Below are positions 40,323-49,723 of a DNA stretch of 64,000 nt, piece by piece. The notes below the pieces were generated by a model that was not told where the DNA came from, made no database searches, and saw nothing but the letters and a program-made list of their open reading frames with translations. Numbering within the stretch: the stretch's first letter is position 1; every line of letters begins with the position of its first letter. The stretch comes from an uncultured Bacteroidales bacterium (GTDB lineage Bacteria; Bacteroidota; Bacteroidia; Bacteroidales; Tenuifilaceae): assembly GCA_937926785.1 (NCBI GenBank), contig CALBBQ010000024.1, positions 1 to 64,000 on the forward strand, written 5' to 3'. A program made the translations under genes and the position numbers.

Positions 40323-40406
40323 TGCCCAGAACAGGACTCGAACCTGCACATCATTGCTGACACTAGTCCCTGAAACTAGCGCGTCTACCAATTCCGCCAT
40401 CTGGGC
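40323..40406 (-). tRNA. tRNA-Leu (anticodon CAG)
   Basis: A class II tRNA on the minus strand with acceptor GCCCAGA/TCTGGGC, a GTTCGAGTC T-arm, and an anticodon loop TTCAGGG carrying CAG. CCA is not encoded (sequence continues CAA). Its first 15 nt are repeated in the tandem array just upstream. Confidence 0.95.
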
Positions 40407-40644
40407 ATTTACAATCATTATCGTAGCACAAAAAAGAACTACAAATCAGTTTTCTTATTCTGCAACCCTTGTATGGCGGGAGCTCCTTCGTCGGTTCCGC
40501 CATCTGGGCATTTACAATCATTATCGCAGCACAAAAAAGAACTACAAATCAGTTTTCTTATTCTGCAACCCTTGTATGGCGGGAGCTCCTTCGTCGGTTC
40601 CGCCATCTGGGCATTTACAATCATTATCGCAGCACAAAAAGAAC
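40394..40644. repeat. 103-bp tandem repeat carrying the 5' end of tRNA-Leu(CAG)
   Basis: Two full 103-bp units (40394-40496 and 40497-40599) and a 45-bp partial third (40600-40644) start with the complement of the tRNA-Leu(CAG) 5' end. The units differ at one visible position (T/C near base 31). Read on the minus strand, each unit is upstream sequence followed by the first 15 nt of the tRNA; only the last copy continues into an intact tRNA. No coding role is supported. Confidence 0.9.
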
Positions 40645-40714
40645 CCGTTTTTATTGCGGATGCAAATTTACAAAGAAAATTTATTACATCAACTTCAAGT
40701 GGAAAATTTTTAAT

Positions 40715-40747
40715 AAAAAAAAACCGACCCTGATTTACCGGTGTCGA
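40715..40747 (-). terminator. terminator of S9 peptidase gene
   Basis: On the minus strand an imperfect stem based on CGACACC/GGGTCG is followed by nine T residues, 28 nt after the stop of the S9 peptidase gene. Confidence 0.65.
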
Positions 40748-40774
40748 TTTTTTGTTAATGTGCTTTGTTATTTG

Positions 40775-42949
40775 CTATAGGTTTGCTTTGATATAGTTTG
40801 ACATCAGGGTGTAGAGGTGCATGGTGGTATTGCCACCCCTTATCCCGTGGTTCTTGTCGGGGTATATCATAACATCAAACTGCTTACCGGCTTGAACCAG
40901 CTTCTCAATCAGCTCAACGGCATTCTGGAAGTGAACATTATCGTCGGCTGTACCATGGATTAGAAGGAACTTCCCCTTTAACTTATCTACGTGATTGATA
41001 GGGGAGTTGTTATCGTAGCCCAAAGGATTTTCCTGTGGCAACCCCATGAACCTTTCGGTGTAGATGGAGTCGTAGTATCGCCAATTGGTGACTGGAGCAA
41101 CGGCAATGGCCATGCGGAACACATCGGCACCCTTGAAAAGGCATAGGCTCGACATGTAGCCACCGTAGCTCCAGCCCCAGATGCCAATCCGGGTTCCATC
41201 AACATAGGGTAGTGTTTGCAGGTATTTAGCTGTTTCAATCTGGTCTATGGATTCGTAGTAGCCCAGCTGACCGTAGGTCATCTTCTTAAACTGTTCACCC
41301 CGGCCGCCTGTGCCCCTGCCGTCAACGCAAACAACCATATATCCTTGCGTGGCAAGGTACTCGTCCCATCCAATGCGGAAGTTATCCGTTACTGTTTGCG
41401 AACCCGGCCCACTATACTGGTACATCATCACCGGGTACTTGTTGCTTTCATCAAATCCCAGGGGTTTAACCATGTAACCGTAGAGTTCAACTCCCTCGCT
41501 GGTTTTAAAGGTGAAAAACTCTTTTTGGGGTATATCGTACTGGGTTAAACGCTCTTTGAGCTTCTGGTTATCTTCCATGACTCTAACCTGTTTTCCGTTC
41601 AGCTTGTATAGCGTTACGGATAATGGGCTGGTGACGGATGAGTTGTAAATCATGAAGTACCTGAAATTCTTGGTGAACACTGCGTTATTTGAGCCGCTAT
41701 GGGGAGAGAGCTTTGCCGTTTTTCCTTTCATATCAACAGAAAATACTGCTTTGCGCAGGGGGCTTTGATCGTATCCCTGGTAGAATATGGTTCTGCTTTT
41801 AGGTTCAAAGCCATATACCGATGTTACCTCGTATTGCCCCTTAGTAAGCTGCAGGTTAGTTTTACTTTGCAGGTCGTATAGGTAGATATGCTTGAATCCA
41901 TCGCGTTCAGAGGTAAGGATAAATTGTTTACCATCGGGGGTAATGGTGAGGTAGTCGTCGCCTACCTCTTCAATGTAGTACTTGTTGGTTTCGGTGTAAG
42001 CAATGTCAGACTTACCGGAGGTTATGTCGGAGATCAGGATGTCGAGCTGGTTCTGCAGTCTATTCAAGCGTATCAGGCAAAGCTTATCCGATGCGGGCAT
42101 CCATTTTATACGGGGAATGTACTGATCAGTGTTGGGCCCTGCGTCCATCTGATGCGTTTCCTTGCTGTTCAGGTTGTACACGTGTATGGTAACCACCGAG
42201 TTCTCCTCACCGGCTTTCGGGTACTTAAAGGTGTAGTTTTCGGGGTAGAGCTTGCGCTCGAACATTGTCATGTTGAACAGCTTAACCTGGCTCTCATCAA
42301 AACGGTAATAGGCCAGTTTCCGGGAGTCGGGCGACCATTGCAAACCGGTAGTCAACGAGAACTCTTCCTCATAAACCCAGTCGGCAGCCCCGTTAATGAT
42401 ATTGTTGTATGAGCCGTCGCTGGTTACCTGAATCTCGTCGAATGTTTGTAAATCAACAATATAGATATTGTTATCGCGGACAAACGCCACCTTGCTGCCA
42501 TCGGGCGAAAAGGTTGCATTCATTTGGGGGCCTTTGCGCGACAGGCGTTTTAGCTCTTTGGATTTAATGAAGTAGATGTAATTTTCGGCGGTGTAGGAAT
42601 GCCTGTATATGGGTTGTACGCTGGTTTCAATGATCATTTTGGTTTCATCGGCCGAAAGCTGGTAGTTGCTGAAACTTTTCAGGTCTGCTTCATCAAAGGT
42701 TGCAGGGTCGAAAAGGACTTCGGTCTGATCGCCGGTGGCGAGCTTAAACCTGGCAATCTGACCCTTATCGTTGAACGCTGAGTAATACTCGTCATCGTTC
42801 ATGGGGGTTAATCCCCAGATGCTTTTTGAACGGAAGGTTCCCTTTTTAAACAAATCGTCAAGGGTAATGTGCTGCTTTGCATCCTGAGCCATAGCAAGCT
42901 GCATGGCTACAAGGAAAACTGATAGCAAATAAATAACTACTTTTCTCAT
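40775..42949 (-). CDS. S9 family peptidase, dipeptidyl peptidase IV type, exported
   Basis: The 724-residue exported serine peptidase removes X-Pro or X-Ala dipeptides from peptide N termini. A signal peptide (about 1-21, ending AMAQ) is followed by a DPP IV N-terminal beta-propeller (about 80-460, with YNNIINGAADWVYEEEF holding the double-Glu motif that anchors the substrate amino group). The alpha/beta hydrolase domain follows, with S594 in GWSYGGY, D669 in HGTADDN and H701 in DKNHGI. The double Glu and the triad are all present. It is a single gene divergent from ppdK. Confidence 0.95.
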   Translation of the reverse strand: MRKVVIYLLSVFLVAMQLAMAQDAKQHITLDDLFKKGTFRSKSIWGLTPMNDDEYYSAFNDKGQIARFKLATGDQTEVLFDPATFDEADLKSFSNYQLSADETKMIIETSVQPIYRHSYTAENYIYFIKSKELKRLSRKGPQMNATFSPDGSKVAFVRDNNIYIVDLQTFDEIQVTSDGSYNNIINGAADWVYEEEFSLTTGLQWSPDSRKLAYYRFDESQVKLFNMTMFERKLYPENYTFKYPKAGEENSVVTIHVYNLNSKETHQMDAGPNTDQYIPRIKWMPASDKLCLIRLNRLQNQLDILISDITSGKSDIAYTETNKYYIEEVGDDYLTITPDGKQFILTSERDGFKHIYLYDLQSKTNLQLTKGQYEVTSVYGFEPKSRTIFYQGYDQSPLRKAVFSVDMKGKTAKLSPHSGSNNAVFTKNFRYFMIYNSSVTSPLSVTLYKLNGKQVRVMEDNQKLKERLTQYDIPQKEFFTFKTSEGVELYGYMVKPLGFDESNKYPVMMYQYSGPGSQTVTDNFRIGWDEYLATQGYMVVCVDGRGTGGRGEQFKKMTYGQLGYYESIDQIETAKYLQTLPYVDGTRIGIWGWSYGGYMSSLCLFKGADVFRMAIAVAPVTNWRYYDSIYTERFMGLPQENPLGYDNNSPINHVDKLKGKFLLIHGTADDNVHFQNAVELIEKLVQAGKQFDVMIYPDKNHGIRGGNTTMHLYTLMSNYIKANL

Positions 42950-43126
42950 GGTTTTATATTATGAATTTTTGGTTTGATTTAGCAACACTTTAAATGTTTA
43001 ACAATGTCCCTAAAATAAGCATAAAAATTTGACTTCAAAACGATCAAAGCATAATATTCTAAATCGATTGCGGATGTTAAAAGGTGTGAAAACCAAACTT
43101 TTGTTCCCCCATTCCATTTTTTTTAA

Positions 43127-43134
43127 TACTTTTG
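43127..43134 (+). promoter_or_regulatory. -7 element for ppdK
   Basis: TACTTTTG fits TAnnTTTG; a TTTG lies 23 nt upstream (43100-43103), a little beyond the usual 19-21. The leader to the ppdK ATG would be about 65 nt. Confidence 0.5.
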
Positions 43135-43205
43135 TAAGCTCACGCAGAATTTGTTAAAAACAAGTAATAGTTAACCCTAAAGTTTAATTAAAAACTCGAA
43201 AATAG

Positions 43206-45932
43206 ATGTCGAAAGTTAAGAGAGTTTACGTCTTTGGAAATAAGACGGCAGAAGGAAAAGCAGACATGAAGAATCTGCTTGGCGGAAAGGGTGCTAACCT
43301 GGCCGAGATGTGTTTACTTGGCTTACCTGTACCCGCAGGTTTTACCATTACAACCGATACCTGTAATGAGTACTACAAAAATAACCATGAGCTCCCTGCC
43401 GAACTGCTCCCCGAAATATGGGATGCAATGGCTAAGGTTGAACAGATGATGGGAATGAAGTACGGCGATCCCGAAAACCCGCTCTTGGTTAGCTGCCGTT
43501 CCGGAGCCCGCAAATCGATGCCCGGTATGATGGATACCGTTTTGAACATTGGACTCTGCTCATCTACCATTCCCGGACTTATAAAGAAAACAAATAATCC
43601 GCGCTTTGTGTGGGATTCCTACCGTCGTCTGATCATGATGTATGCCGATGTGGTGATGGAAAAGGCCGAAGGCATTGAGCCTACCGATGGTAAAGGTATT
43701 CGTAAACGACTCGATGATATTCTTGATGAATACAAGCACAGCAAGGGTTACAAGAGCGATACCGATTTAACAGCCGACGACCTTAAATTTCTGGCCGAAG
43801 AGTTTAAGAAGCAGATTAAACTTGTTTTGGGTAAAGAGTTTCCCGATGATGCCAAGGAGCAACTTCTTGGTGGTATCAAGGCTGTGTTTAAGAGCTGGAA
43901 CGGGAAGAAAGCCGTATCGTATCGTCGCATCGAGGGCATTCCCGACGATTGGGGTACAGCAGTAAACGTACAAACCATGGTGTTTGGTAACATGGGCGAT
44001 ACATCAGCAACCGGTGTGGCATTCACCCGTAACCCTGCAAATGGCGAAAATGTTTTCTACGGCGAATGGTTAATTAATGCTCAGGGCGAAGATGTGGTTG
44101 CCGGTATTCGCACCCCAAACCCATTGAACAAGGAAACCAAGAACGAGCAAAACAAGCATCTTCCTAGCATGGAGGAACTCATGCCTGGCACCTACAAGGA
44201 GCTAGTTGAGATCCGCAACACCCTGGAAAAAGCATTCAAGGATATGCAGGATATCGAGTTCACCATTCAGGAAGGAAAGCTTTACATGCTACAATGCCGT
44301 GCGGGCAAGCGTACTGGTACCGCTGCGCTTAACATGGCCATGGATATGCTGCATGAGGGATTAATTGATGAAAAAACCGCTGTACTTCGCGTTGATCCTG
44401 TTCAGCTCGATGAGCTGCTTCACCCCATTTGCGATCCCAAGGAAGAATCCAAGGTTTCCCCTTTAGTAAAAGGTTTACCAGCAGGTCCTGGCGCTGCCGT
44501 TGGTAAGGTAGTATTCACTGCCGAGGATGCTGTGGCATGGAGCCGTAAGGGTGAAAAGGTGATTCTGCTACGCGAAGAAACAAATCCCGAGGACGTTGAG
44601 GGTATGCGTGCCGCAATGGGTATTCTTACCGCTCGTGGAGGTATGACCTCACACGCTGCGCTCGTTGCCCGTGGTTGGGGTAAATGTTGTATTGTAGGAG
44701 CCGGTGCACTGAAGGTGAATGTAACCGACAAAACCGCTAGGGTTGAAGGTTCTAACGTAGTTATCAAGGAAGGTGATGTGCTAACCCTGAATGGTACTAA
44801 AGGACATGTTTACTATGCAGAACTTAAACTTATGGAAGCTACCGAAAATCCTCGCTTCCAGGAGTTCATGAAACTAGTTGACAAGTACCGCAAGATGGGG
44901 GTACGCACCAATGCCGATACCCCCGAAGATGCCAAGGTTGCCCGCGATTTTGGCGCTGAGGGTATAGGTTTATTCCGTACCGAGCACATGTTCTACGGAA
45001 AGGGTTCCGAGGAGCCATTATTCCTGCTTCGCAAGATGATTCTAAGCTCAACCGAGGAAGAACGCCGCAAAGCATTGGACGAACTCTTTGTATTCGTTAA
45101 ACGCGATGTGAAGAACACCATGCTTGCCATGGATACCCTACCCGTTACCTTCCGCTTACTCGACCCACCCCTACATGAGTTCGTACCCCAGAGCGCCGAT
45201 AAACAGGCTGAGTTGGCCAAAGCCCTCGGAATTACTGTTGAAGCTATTGTAAAACGTGGCGAGGCTCTGCACGAGGTTAATCCCATGATGGGACACCGCG
45301 GTGTGCGTCTTGGTGTTACCTATCCCGAAATCTCCGAAATGCAGATCCGCGCAATTTTCGAGGCTACTGCTGAGCTGATGAAGGAAGGCAAGACCCCGCG
45401 TCCCGAAATTATGGTTCCGGTTACCTGCGATGTATCGGAACTTGATTTTACCAAGAAGATTGTTGACCGCGTTTACGCTGAGGTTTGCAAGAAATTTAGT
45501 ATCAATGCCATTGAGTATAAGTACGGTACTATGATTGAGATACCACGCGCCTGCTTGCTGGCCGATAGAATGGCTAAGACCGCAGAGTTCTTCTCATTCG
45601 GCACCAACGACCTCACCCAGATGACTTTTGGTTTCAGCCGCGATGATATTGGCGGATTCCTTCACGATTACCTCGATAAAAAGATGCTTGCTGCTGACCC
45701 ATTCCAGACCATTGACCAGGATGGTGTTGGCCAGCTCATAGAGATGGCTGTTACCAAAGGACGCAACACCCGTCCTGATCTTAAGGTGGGTATATGCGGT
45801 GAGCAGGGTGGCGATCCCGCTTCGGTTGAGTTCTGCTTCAAGAACGGTTTAACCTATGTGAGCTGCTCGCCATTCCGAGTTCCCATTGCCCGCTTGGCTG
45901 CTGCACAGGCAAGCATTAAGTACGGAAAATAA
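43206..45932 (+). CDS. ppdK: pyruvate, phosphate dikinase
   Basis: The 908-residue PPDK interconverts pyruvate + ATP + Pi with PEP + AMP + PPi. The N-terminal nucleotide domain starts YVFGNKTAEGKADMKNLLGGKGANLAEM. The swivelling phosphohistidine domain has H483 in GGMTSHAALVARGWGK. The C-terminal PEP/pyruvate barrel includes GIGLFRTEHMF, NPMMGHRGVRLG and FSFGTNDLTQM, then GICGEQGG with the catalytic cysteine. All active-site elements are intact and the length matches the family. With pyk also present the cell can run PEP-pyruvate in both directions and may use pyrophosphate. It has its own promoter and terminator. Confidence 0.97.
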   Translation: MSKVKRVYVFGNKTAEGKADMKNLLGGKGANLAEMCLLGLPVPAGFTITTDTCNEYYKNNHELPAELLPEIWDAMAKVEQMMGMKYGDPENPLLVSCRSGARKSMPGMMDTVLNIGLCSSTIPGLIKKTNNPRFVWDSYRRLIMMYADVVMEKAEGIEPTDGKGIRKRLDDILDEYKHSKGYKSDTDLTADDLKFLAEEFKKQIKLVLGKEFPDDAKEQLLGGIKAVFKSWNGKKAVSYRRIEGIPDDWGTAVNVQTMVFGNMGDTSATGVAFTRNPANGENVFYGEWLINAQGEDVVAGIRTPNPLNKETKNEQNKHLPSMEELMPGTYKELVEIRNTLEKAFKDMQDIEFTIQEGKLYMLQCRAGKRTGTAALNMAMDMLHEGLIDEKTAVLRVDPVQLDELLHPICDPKEESKVSPLVKGLPAGPGAAVGKVVFTAEDAVAWSRKGEKVILLREETNPEDVEGMRAAMGILTARGGMTSHAALVARGWGKCCIVGAGALKVNVTDKTARVEGSNVVIKEGDVLTLNGTKGHVYYAELKLMEATENPRFQEFMKLVDKYRKMGVRTNADTPEDAKVARDFGAEGIGLFRTEHMFYGKGSEEPLFLLRKMILSSTEEERRKALDELFVFVKRDVKNTMLAMDTLPVTFRLLDPPLHEFVPQSADKQAELAKALGITVEAIVKRGEALHEVNPMMGHRGVRLGVTYPEISEMQIRAIFEATAELMKEGKTPRPEIMVPVTCDVSELDFTKKIVDRVYAEVCKKFSINAIEYKYGTMIEIPRACLLADRMAKTAEFFSFGTNDLTQMTFGFSRDDIGGFLHDYLDKKMLAADPFQTIDQDGVGQLIEMAVTKGRNTRPDLKVGICGEQGGDPASVEFCFKNGLTYVSCSPFRVPIARLAAAQASIKYGK

Positions 45933-45953
45933 ATTTTTCTCAATCTTTATTTT

Positions 45954-45982
45954 AAAACGCCCTGACATCAGGGCGTTTTTTT
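45954..45982 (+). terminator. terminator of ppdK
   Basis: A 12-bp stem AAAACGCCCTGA/TCAGGGCGTTTT (45954-45965 and 45968-45979) with a 2-nt loop is followed by T residues. Confidence 0.9.
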
Positions 45983-46006
45983 ATTTTTGAGTATTATTTG
46001 AGAGGT

Positions 46007-47413
46007 ATGCGATTGCGCTCTAAAATTATTCTATTCCATCTTCTTCTATTATTAAAGTTTGGATGCCTTTCGGTAGCCGGACAGGAAGTAACCATTGTTG
46101 ACTCAACCTGGCTTGCATCAACCTATAACTACCTGCTGATGGTTGAAGCCGACTCCGGAAATATTCACAAGGTTAGAGACTTGCTGGCTTTGGGAGCGGA
46201 TCCAAACACAAGCGATGAACGTGGTGTAACACCTCTAATGTTCGCTGTACAATCGGGGAATATTGATTTGGTTGAACTGCTAATTGAAAGTGGTGCTAAT
46301 GTTAATGCCTACCCTCAAAACGGGAATACTGCACTGCATGCAGCAACTATGGCTGCTAACGACAGCATTGCTGAACTGCTTATCAGAAATGGCGCCGAGG
46401 TCAATGCAAAAAATGTAAAAGGTCTTACACCACTCCATTTTGCAGTTTGGCATGGACTTCCTTACCTAACCGACATTCTCATTTACTATGGTGCCAATGT
46501 AAATGCAAAAGATTATAGGGGCAATACCCCTCTAATGTTAGCAGCTTATGCCGGAGCTAAGCTTAGTGTCCGGTTGCTGCTTGAAAATGGAGCAAATCCC
46601 AATTTAACTGACCTGAATAAGGTTTCGCCTCTAATGGTGGCTGCCCAGTTTAACGATACCATTATTTGTAAGTATCTCATAAGCTATGGTGCTGACATTT
46701 CCTTGACCGATAGCAGAGGGGCTAATGCTCTCTGTTATGCCATAGCCAATTATTCAAACGATGTGGTTAAATGCTTAAGTGTGAACGATGCGTTGCAGTT
46801 TAAACTCAATAAAAGCTACTACCAAATTGCTAAGGAGCATAACAACAGGATAGCCCAGCAACTCATTGCAAACCAAGGGCTGAAGGCAAGAATAAAACCC
46901 TCATTATCCTCAGTGTACGTTGGGATGGGTACCCAATTTGAGAGGCATGAGTTTTTACTAGGCTATTTTTTTGGATTTGTAGAACAAATCTCAAAGATTG
47001 AGCTTGCGTTGGGATACTGGTACAGACCGAGTCCCATAGCTACACTAACCGACCAGAATGGTCAGCTCATACAGTTTTGGGAGAAAAGAAGGATTATACA
47101 GGCAAACATAAGTCGTTCTCAACTACTATATCAGTACCAAAAATGGAAAGTGCTTGCAACTGGCCATCTGAGTTTAGGTGTTGCCTTCCGAAATTTTGAG
47201 GCTACACCTTTAGATCCCAAGAATACTTTTGTTCCTACTCTTACAGGTGGATTGTCCGCTAAAGGAAATATCATGGAGTACACCGTGGGGTGCAGCTATA
47301 GCTTTTACAAGCAGCTCGATGTATTACCATACATGGTTACCATTTCAGCCAAAATCCATTTCAACACTTTACGCCCAAGGGTTATAAACAAAAGCATAAA
47401 ACATGTTCAGTAA
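46007..47413 (+). CDS. exported ankyrin-repeat protein with C-terminal beta-rich domain
   Basis: The 468-residue protein has a signal peptide (about 1-25, ending SVAGQ). At least six ankyrin repeats follow (about 40-260), with consensus blocks such as GVTPLMFAVQSGNIDLVELLIESGANVN and GLTPLHFAVWHGLPYLTDILIYYGANVN. The last 170 residues alternate aromatic and polar residues in strand-like pattern (YVGMGTQFERHEFLLGYFFGFVEQ, then YQYQKWKVLATGHLSLGVAF), suggesting an outer-membrane barrel or beta-sandwich. The combination is unusual. The next gene overlaps by 11 bp, so the two act as a unit. The ATG at 46007 was chosen over a TTG at 45998. Confidence 0.8.
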   Translation: MRLRSKIILFHLLLLLKFGCLSVAGQEVTIVDSTWLASTYNYLLMVEADSGNIHKVRDLLALGADPNTSDERGVTPLMFAVQSGNIDLVELLIESGANVNAYPQNGNTALHAATMAANDSIAELLIRNGAEVNAKNVKGLTPLHFAVWHGLPYLTDILIYYGANVNAKDYRGNTPLMLAAYAGAKLSVRLLLENGANPNLTDLNKVSPLMVAAQFNDTIICKYLISYGADISLTDSRGANALCYAIANYSNDVVKCLSVNDALQFKLNKSYYQIAKEHNNRIAQQLIANQGLKARIKPSLSSVYVGMGTQFERHEFLLGYFFGFVEQISKIELALGYWYRPSPIATLTDQNGQLIQFWEKRRIIQANISRSQLLYQYQKWKVLATGHLSLGVAFRNFEATPLDPKNTFVPTLTGGLSAKGNIMEYTVGCSYSFYKQLDVLPYMVTISAKIHFNTLRPRVINKSIKHVQ

Positions 47414-47825
47414 GATAGCTAAGGCATTATTAACCGCTGCAATTATCACCTTGCCCTTTTCATGTGAGGACCTGGGTGCTTTCATTGTCGATTGTAATGA
47501 ATGCTACGAATTGAAACCTGAAAAAATAGACGTCTTGCTTAAGTTCACTATTAATTCCCAAAACCCGGAAGTCTATTTTGAAATATACAACGGTTTACCT
47601 GACAATGGAACCCTTTTATACACTGGTTATTCAACCATTAAAGAAAAAGTCCTTATGCTCGACCCCGATACCTACTACTCAATTAAAGCCTTTTATAGTA
47701 GCAAAGGGCGTGAAGTAATTGTGATTGACGGCACCAATCTAAAACTCAAGTACGATAAGACATCCTGTTCAAGTCCATGCTACGTTATTGAGGGCGATAA
47801 ACTCGATGCTCGGTTGAGGTATTAA
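47403..47825 (+). CDS. hypothetical lipoprotein
   Basis: The 140-residue protein has a lipoprotein signal peptide with lipobox LPFSC (Cys at about 21). Its mature part has a CNEC pair near 31-34 and CSSPC near 122-126, which may form disulfides. The middle (KIDVLLKFTINSQNPEVYFEIYNG and YYSIKAFYSSKGREVIVIDG) looks like a fibronectin-type or other beta-sandwich. Translation is coupled to the preceding ankyrin gene by an 11-bp overlap, so it may be a surface or periplasmic partner. Family not recognised. Confidence 0.7.
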   Translation: MFSKIAKALLTAAIITLPFSCEDLGAFIVDCNECYELKPEKIDVLLKFTINSQNPEVYFEIYNGLPDNGTLLYTGYSTIKEKVLMLDPDTYYSIKAFYSSKGREVIVIDGTNLKLKYDKTSCSSPCYVIEGDKLDARLRY

Positions 47826-47964
47826 AACATGTTCTTAAGCAGTGTTTTAAAACCATGTTTTCAAACTACTAAAAACACGGGTTGAAATCAAAACAATATT
47901 AGTTACTTCGCCGTAAATATTCATGTTTAGAAAGGTTTGGTATTAATCCATTAAAAATTTTACG

Positions 47965-49662
47965 GTGAAGAGGCAATTACTAATTAGGGATGTAACCCTT
48001 AGGGATGGGCAACAATCGTTGTTTGCCACCCGTATGACCCAACAGCAGGTAGAAAGAGTATTGCCATACTATCGCGAGGCTGGATTTTACGCCATGGAGG
48101 TTTGGGGCGGTGCTGTTCCCGATTCGGTGATGCGTTACCTGAATGAAGACCCGTGGTTTAGGCTAGAGAGCATCAAGGCTGCAATTGGCGATGCCTCTAA
48201 GCTAACCGCGCTGTCGCGGGGACGTAACCTTTTTGGGTACAATCCCTACCCGGAAGAGGTAATTGAGGGCTTTAACAGAAATGCCGTAAAATCCGGCATA
48301 TCTATCATGCGTATATTCGATGCGCTCAACGATACCGATAATATCCGTAGCACTGTTAAGTATGTTAAGGAGAACGGTGGACTGGCCGACTGTACCGTTT
48401 GCTTTACCGTTGATCCAAAGTTTTCCAGAAAGGACAGGATTAAAGCCATGCTAAGCGGTAAAACCCTGCCCCGTAAAATTTTCACCGAAAAATACTATAT
48501 AGCCAAAGCCAAGGAGCTCGAGGCCATGGGAGCCGATATGATAACTCTGAAGGATATGGCTGGATTGGTTACCCCGGAACAATCGGCTAATATTATTTCG
48601 GCTCTAAAGCGTGAGGTGAAGGTGCCTGTTGATTTTCATACACACTGTACACCCGGCTATGGTTTGGCTTCTACATTAACCGCTATAGTCAATGGTGTTG
48701 ATATTGTTGATACTGCCATTTGGAATTTTGCCGGTGGCCCTGCTGCTCCCGCCTTTGAGCTCATCCAAATCTTTTGCGATAAGATGGGGATCCATACGGG
48801 GGTTAACCTCCAAGCGGTTTCAGCCATTAACCGGGAGTTAAAGAATATTCGGGCAGAGCTCAAGGAGCTTGATACCTATGAGCTGCCAAACGAATTTGAT
48901 ATCACCAGCTACACTTTACCCGCACGAATCGATAACCTTTTTGAACAGGCTATCCTATTTGCCCAGTCGGGCAAGTACGAGGCCCTGCTCGATGCCTGTC
49001 AGGCCATTGAGCGTTACTTTAACTTCCCCGAACCCGATGAGAACGTGAAAAATGCTGAAATACCGGGAGGTATGTACACCAACATGCTGGCTCAGCTCAA
49101 ACAGCTTAAGTTGGAAAACCTGCTTCCAAGGGTTCTTGAGATTATACCCACCGTTCGCCTGGATGCGGGATGCCCACCACTGGTTACACCTACCAGCCAG
49201 ATTGTTGGTGCACAAGCTGTTAACTGTGCAATTGACGAAAGCAAGGGGTTGCCATTCTATACCAATAAATCCATCCAGTTTGTAAACCTGGTTAAGGGGA
49301 TATACGGTAAAACGCCGTTACCAATCGATCCACAGTTTAGGTTAAAGATAGCCGGCGTAGCCGAGGAAACCCCCTACGACACTTCAAATTACAAGAAGCA
49401 ACCAAACCCATCGTTCCCTGAGTACGGTGAGGATGTTCGTTTGGCTATGAACGAGAAGGAGGAACTCCTGCTGGAGCTTTTCCCTACTGTTGCTGAGAAA
49501 TATTTACGCGATAAGGTAGTGAACCATTATGAGTCCATAAAGCGCGAGAAGGAAGAAGAGCAACAGCGAAAGATTCAGGAGGAAAAGCAAAAATACTACT
49601 CCATGACCGAGGAGCAGCGATGGAAAAGGTTACTCGACGGACTTCAGCAGTATTTCTGTTAG
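47965..49662 (+). CDS. pyruvate/oxaloacetate carboxyltransferase subunit without biotinyl domain
   Basis: The 565-residue carboxyltransferase moves CO2 between carboxybiotin and pyruvate or oxaloacetate. An HMGL-like TIM barrel (about 1-270) starts IRDVTLRDGQQSLFATRM, with DRIK near 150 and carboxyl-transfer lysine K196 in LKDMAGL. A PYC/OADA conserved domain follows (about 300-480, PGGMYTNMLAQLKQL). The C terminus is a short charged tail (EEEQQRKIQEEKQK) with no MKM biotin motif. It must therefore work with a separate biotin carrier, as in methylmalonyl/oxaloacetate decarboxylase-type complexes; none is encoded nearby. The start is a GTG. Confidence 0.9.
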   Translation: MKRQLLIRDVTLRDGQQSLFATRMTQQQVERVLPYYREAGFYAMEVWGGAVPDSVMRYLNEDPWFRLESIKAAIGDASKLTALSRGRNLFGYNPYPEEVIEGFNRNAVKSGISIMRIFDALNDTDNIRSTVKYVKENGGLADCTVCFTVDPKFSRKDRIKAMLSGKTLPRKIFTEKYYIAKAKELEAMGADMITLKDMAGLVTPEQSANIISALKREVKVPVDFHTHCTPGYGLASTLTAIVNGVDIVDTAIWNFAGGPAAPAFELIQIFCDKMGIHTGVNLQAVSAINRELKNIRAELKELDTYELPNEFDITSYTLPARIDNLFEQAILFAQSGKYEALLDACQAIERYFNFPEPDENVKNAEIPGGMYTNMLAQLKQLKLENLLPRVLEIIPTVRLDAGCPPLVTPTSQIVGAQAVNCAIDESKGLPFYTNKSIQFVNLVKGIYGKTPLPIDPQFRLKIAGVAEETPYDTSNYKKQPNPSFPEYGEDVRLAMNEKEELLLELFPTVAEKYLRDKVVNHYESIKREKEEEQQRKIQEEKQKYYSMTEEQRWKRLLDGLQQYFC

Positions 49663-49690
49663 CTTCATAGGTTTAGGTTAGCTATTAGGT

Positions 49691-49716
49691 AAAAAAAAGG
49701 GGCTCAGCTGAGCCCC
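49691..49716 (-). terminator. terminator of S9 peptidase (49724-52225)
   Basis: A perfect 18-bp palindrome GGGGCTCAG/CTGAGCCCC (49699-49716) is followed on the minus strand by eight T residues. It is 8 nt after the stop. Confidence 0.9.
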
Positions 49717-49723
49717 TGAATTT

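Noticed and set aside
40394..40644. CRISPR array
   Set aside because: The repeats are directly tandem with 103-bp units and no variable spacers, and no cas genes are nearby.
40132..40780. Several open frames through the tRNA-Leu region and tandem repeat
   Set aside because: They translate tRNA genes and their 103-bp repeat, which explains the repeated peptide blocks. They are not genes.
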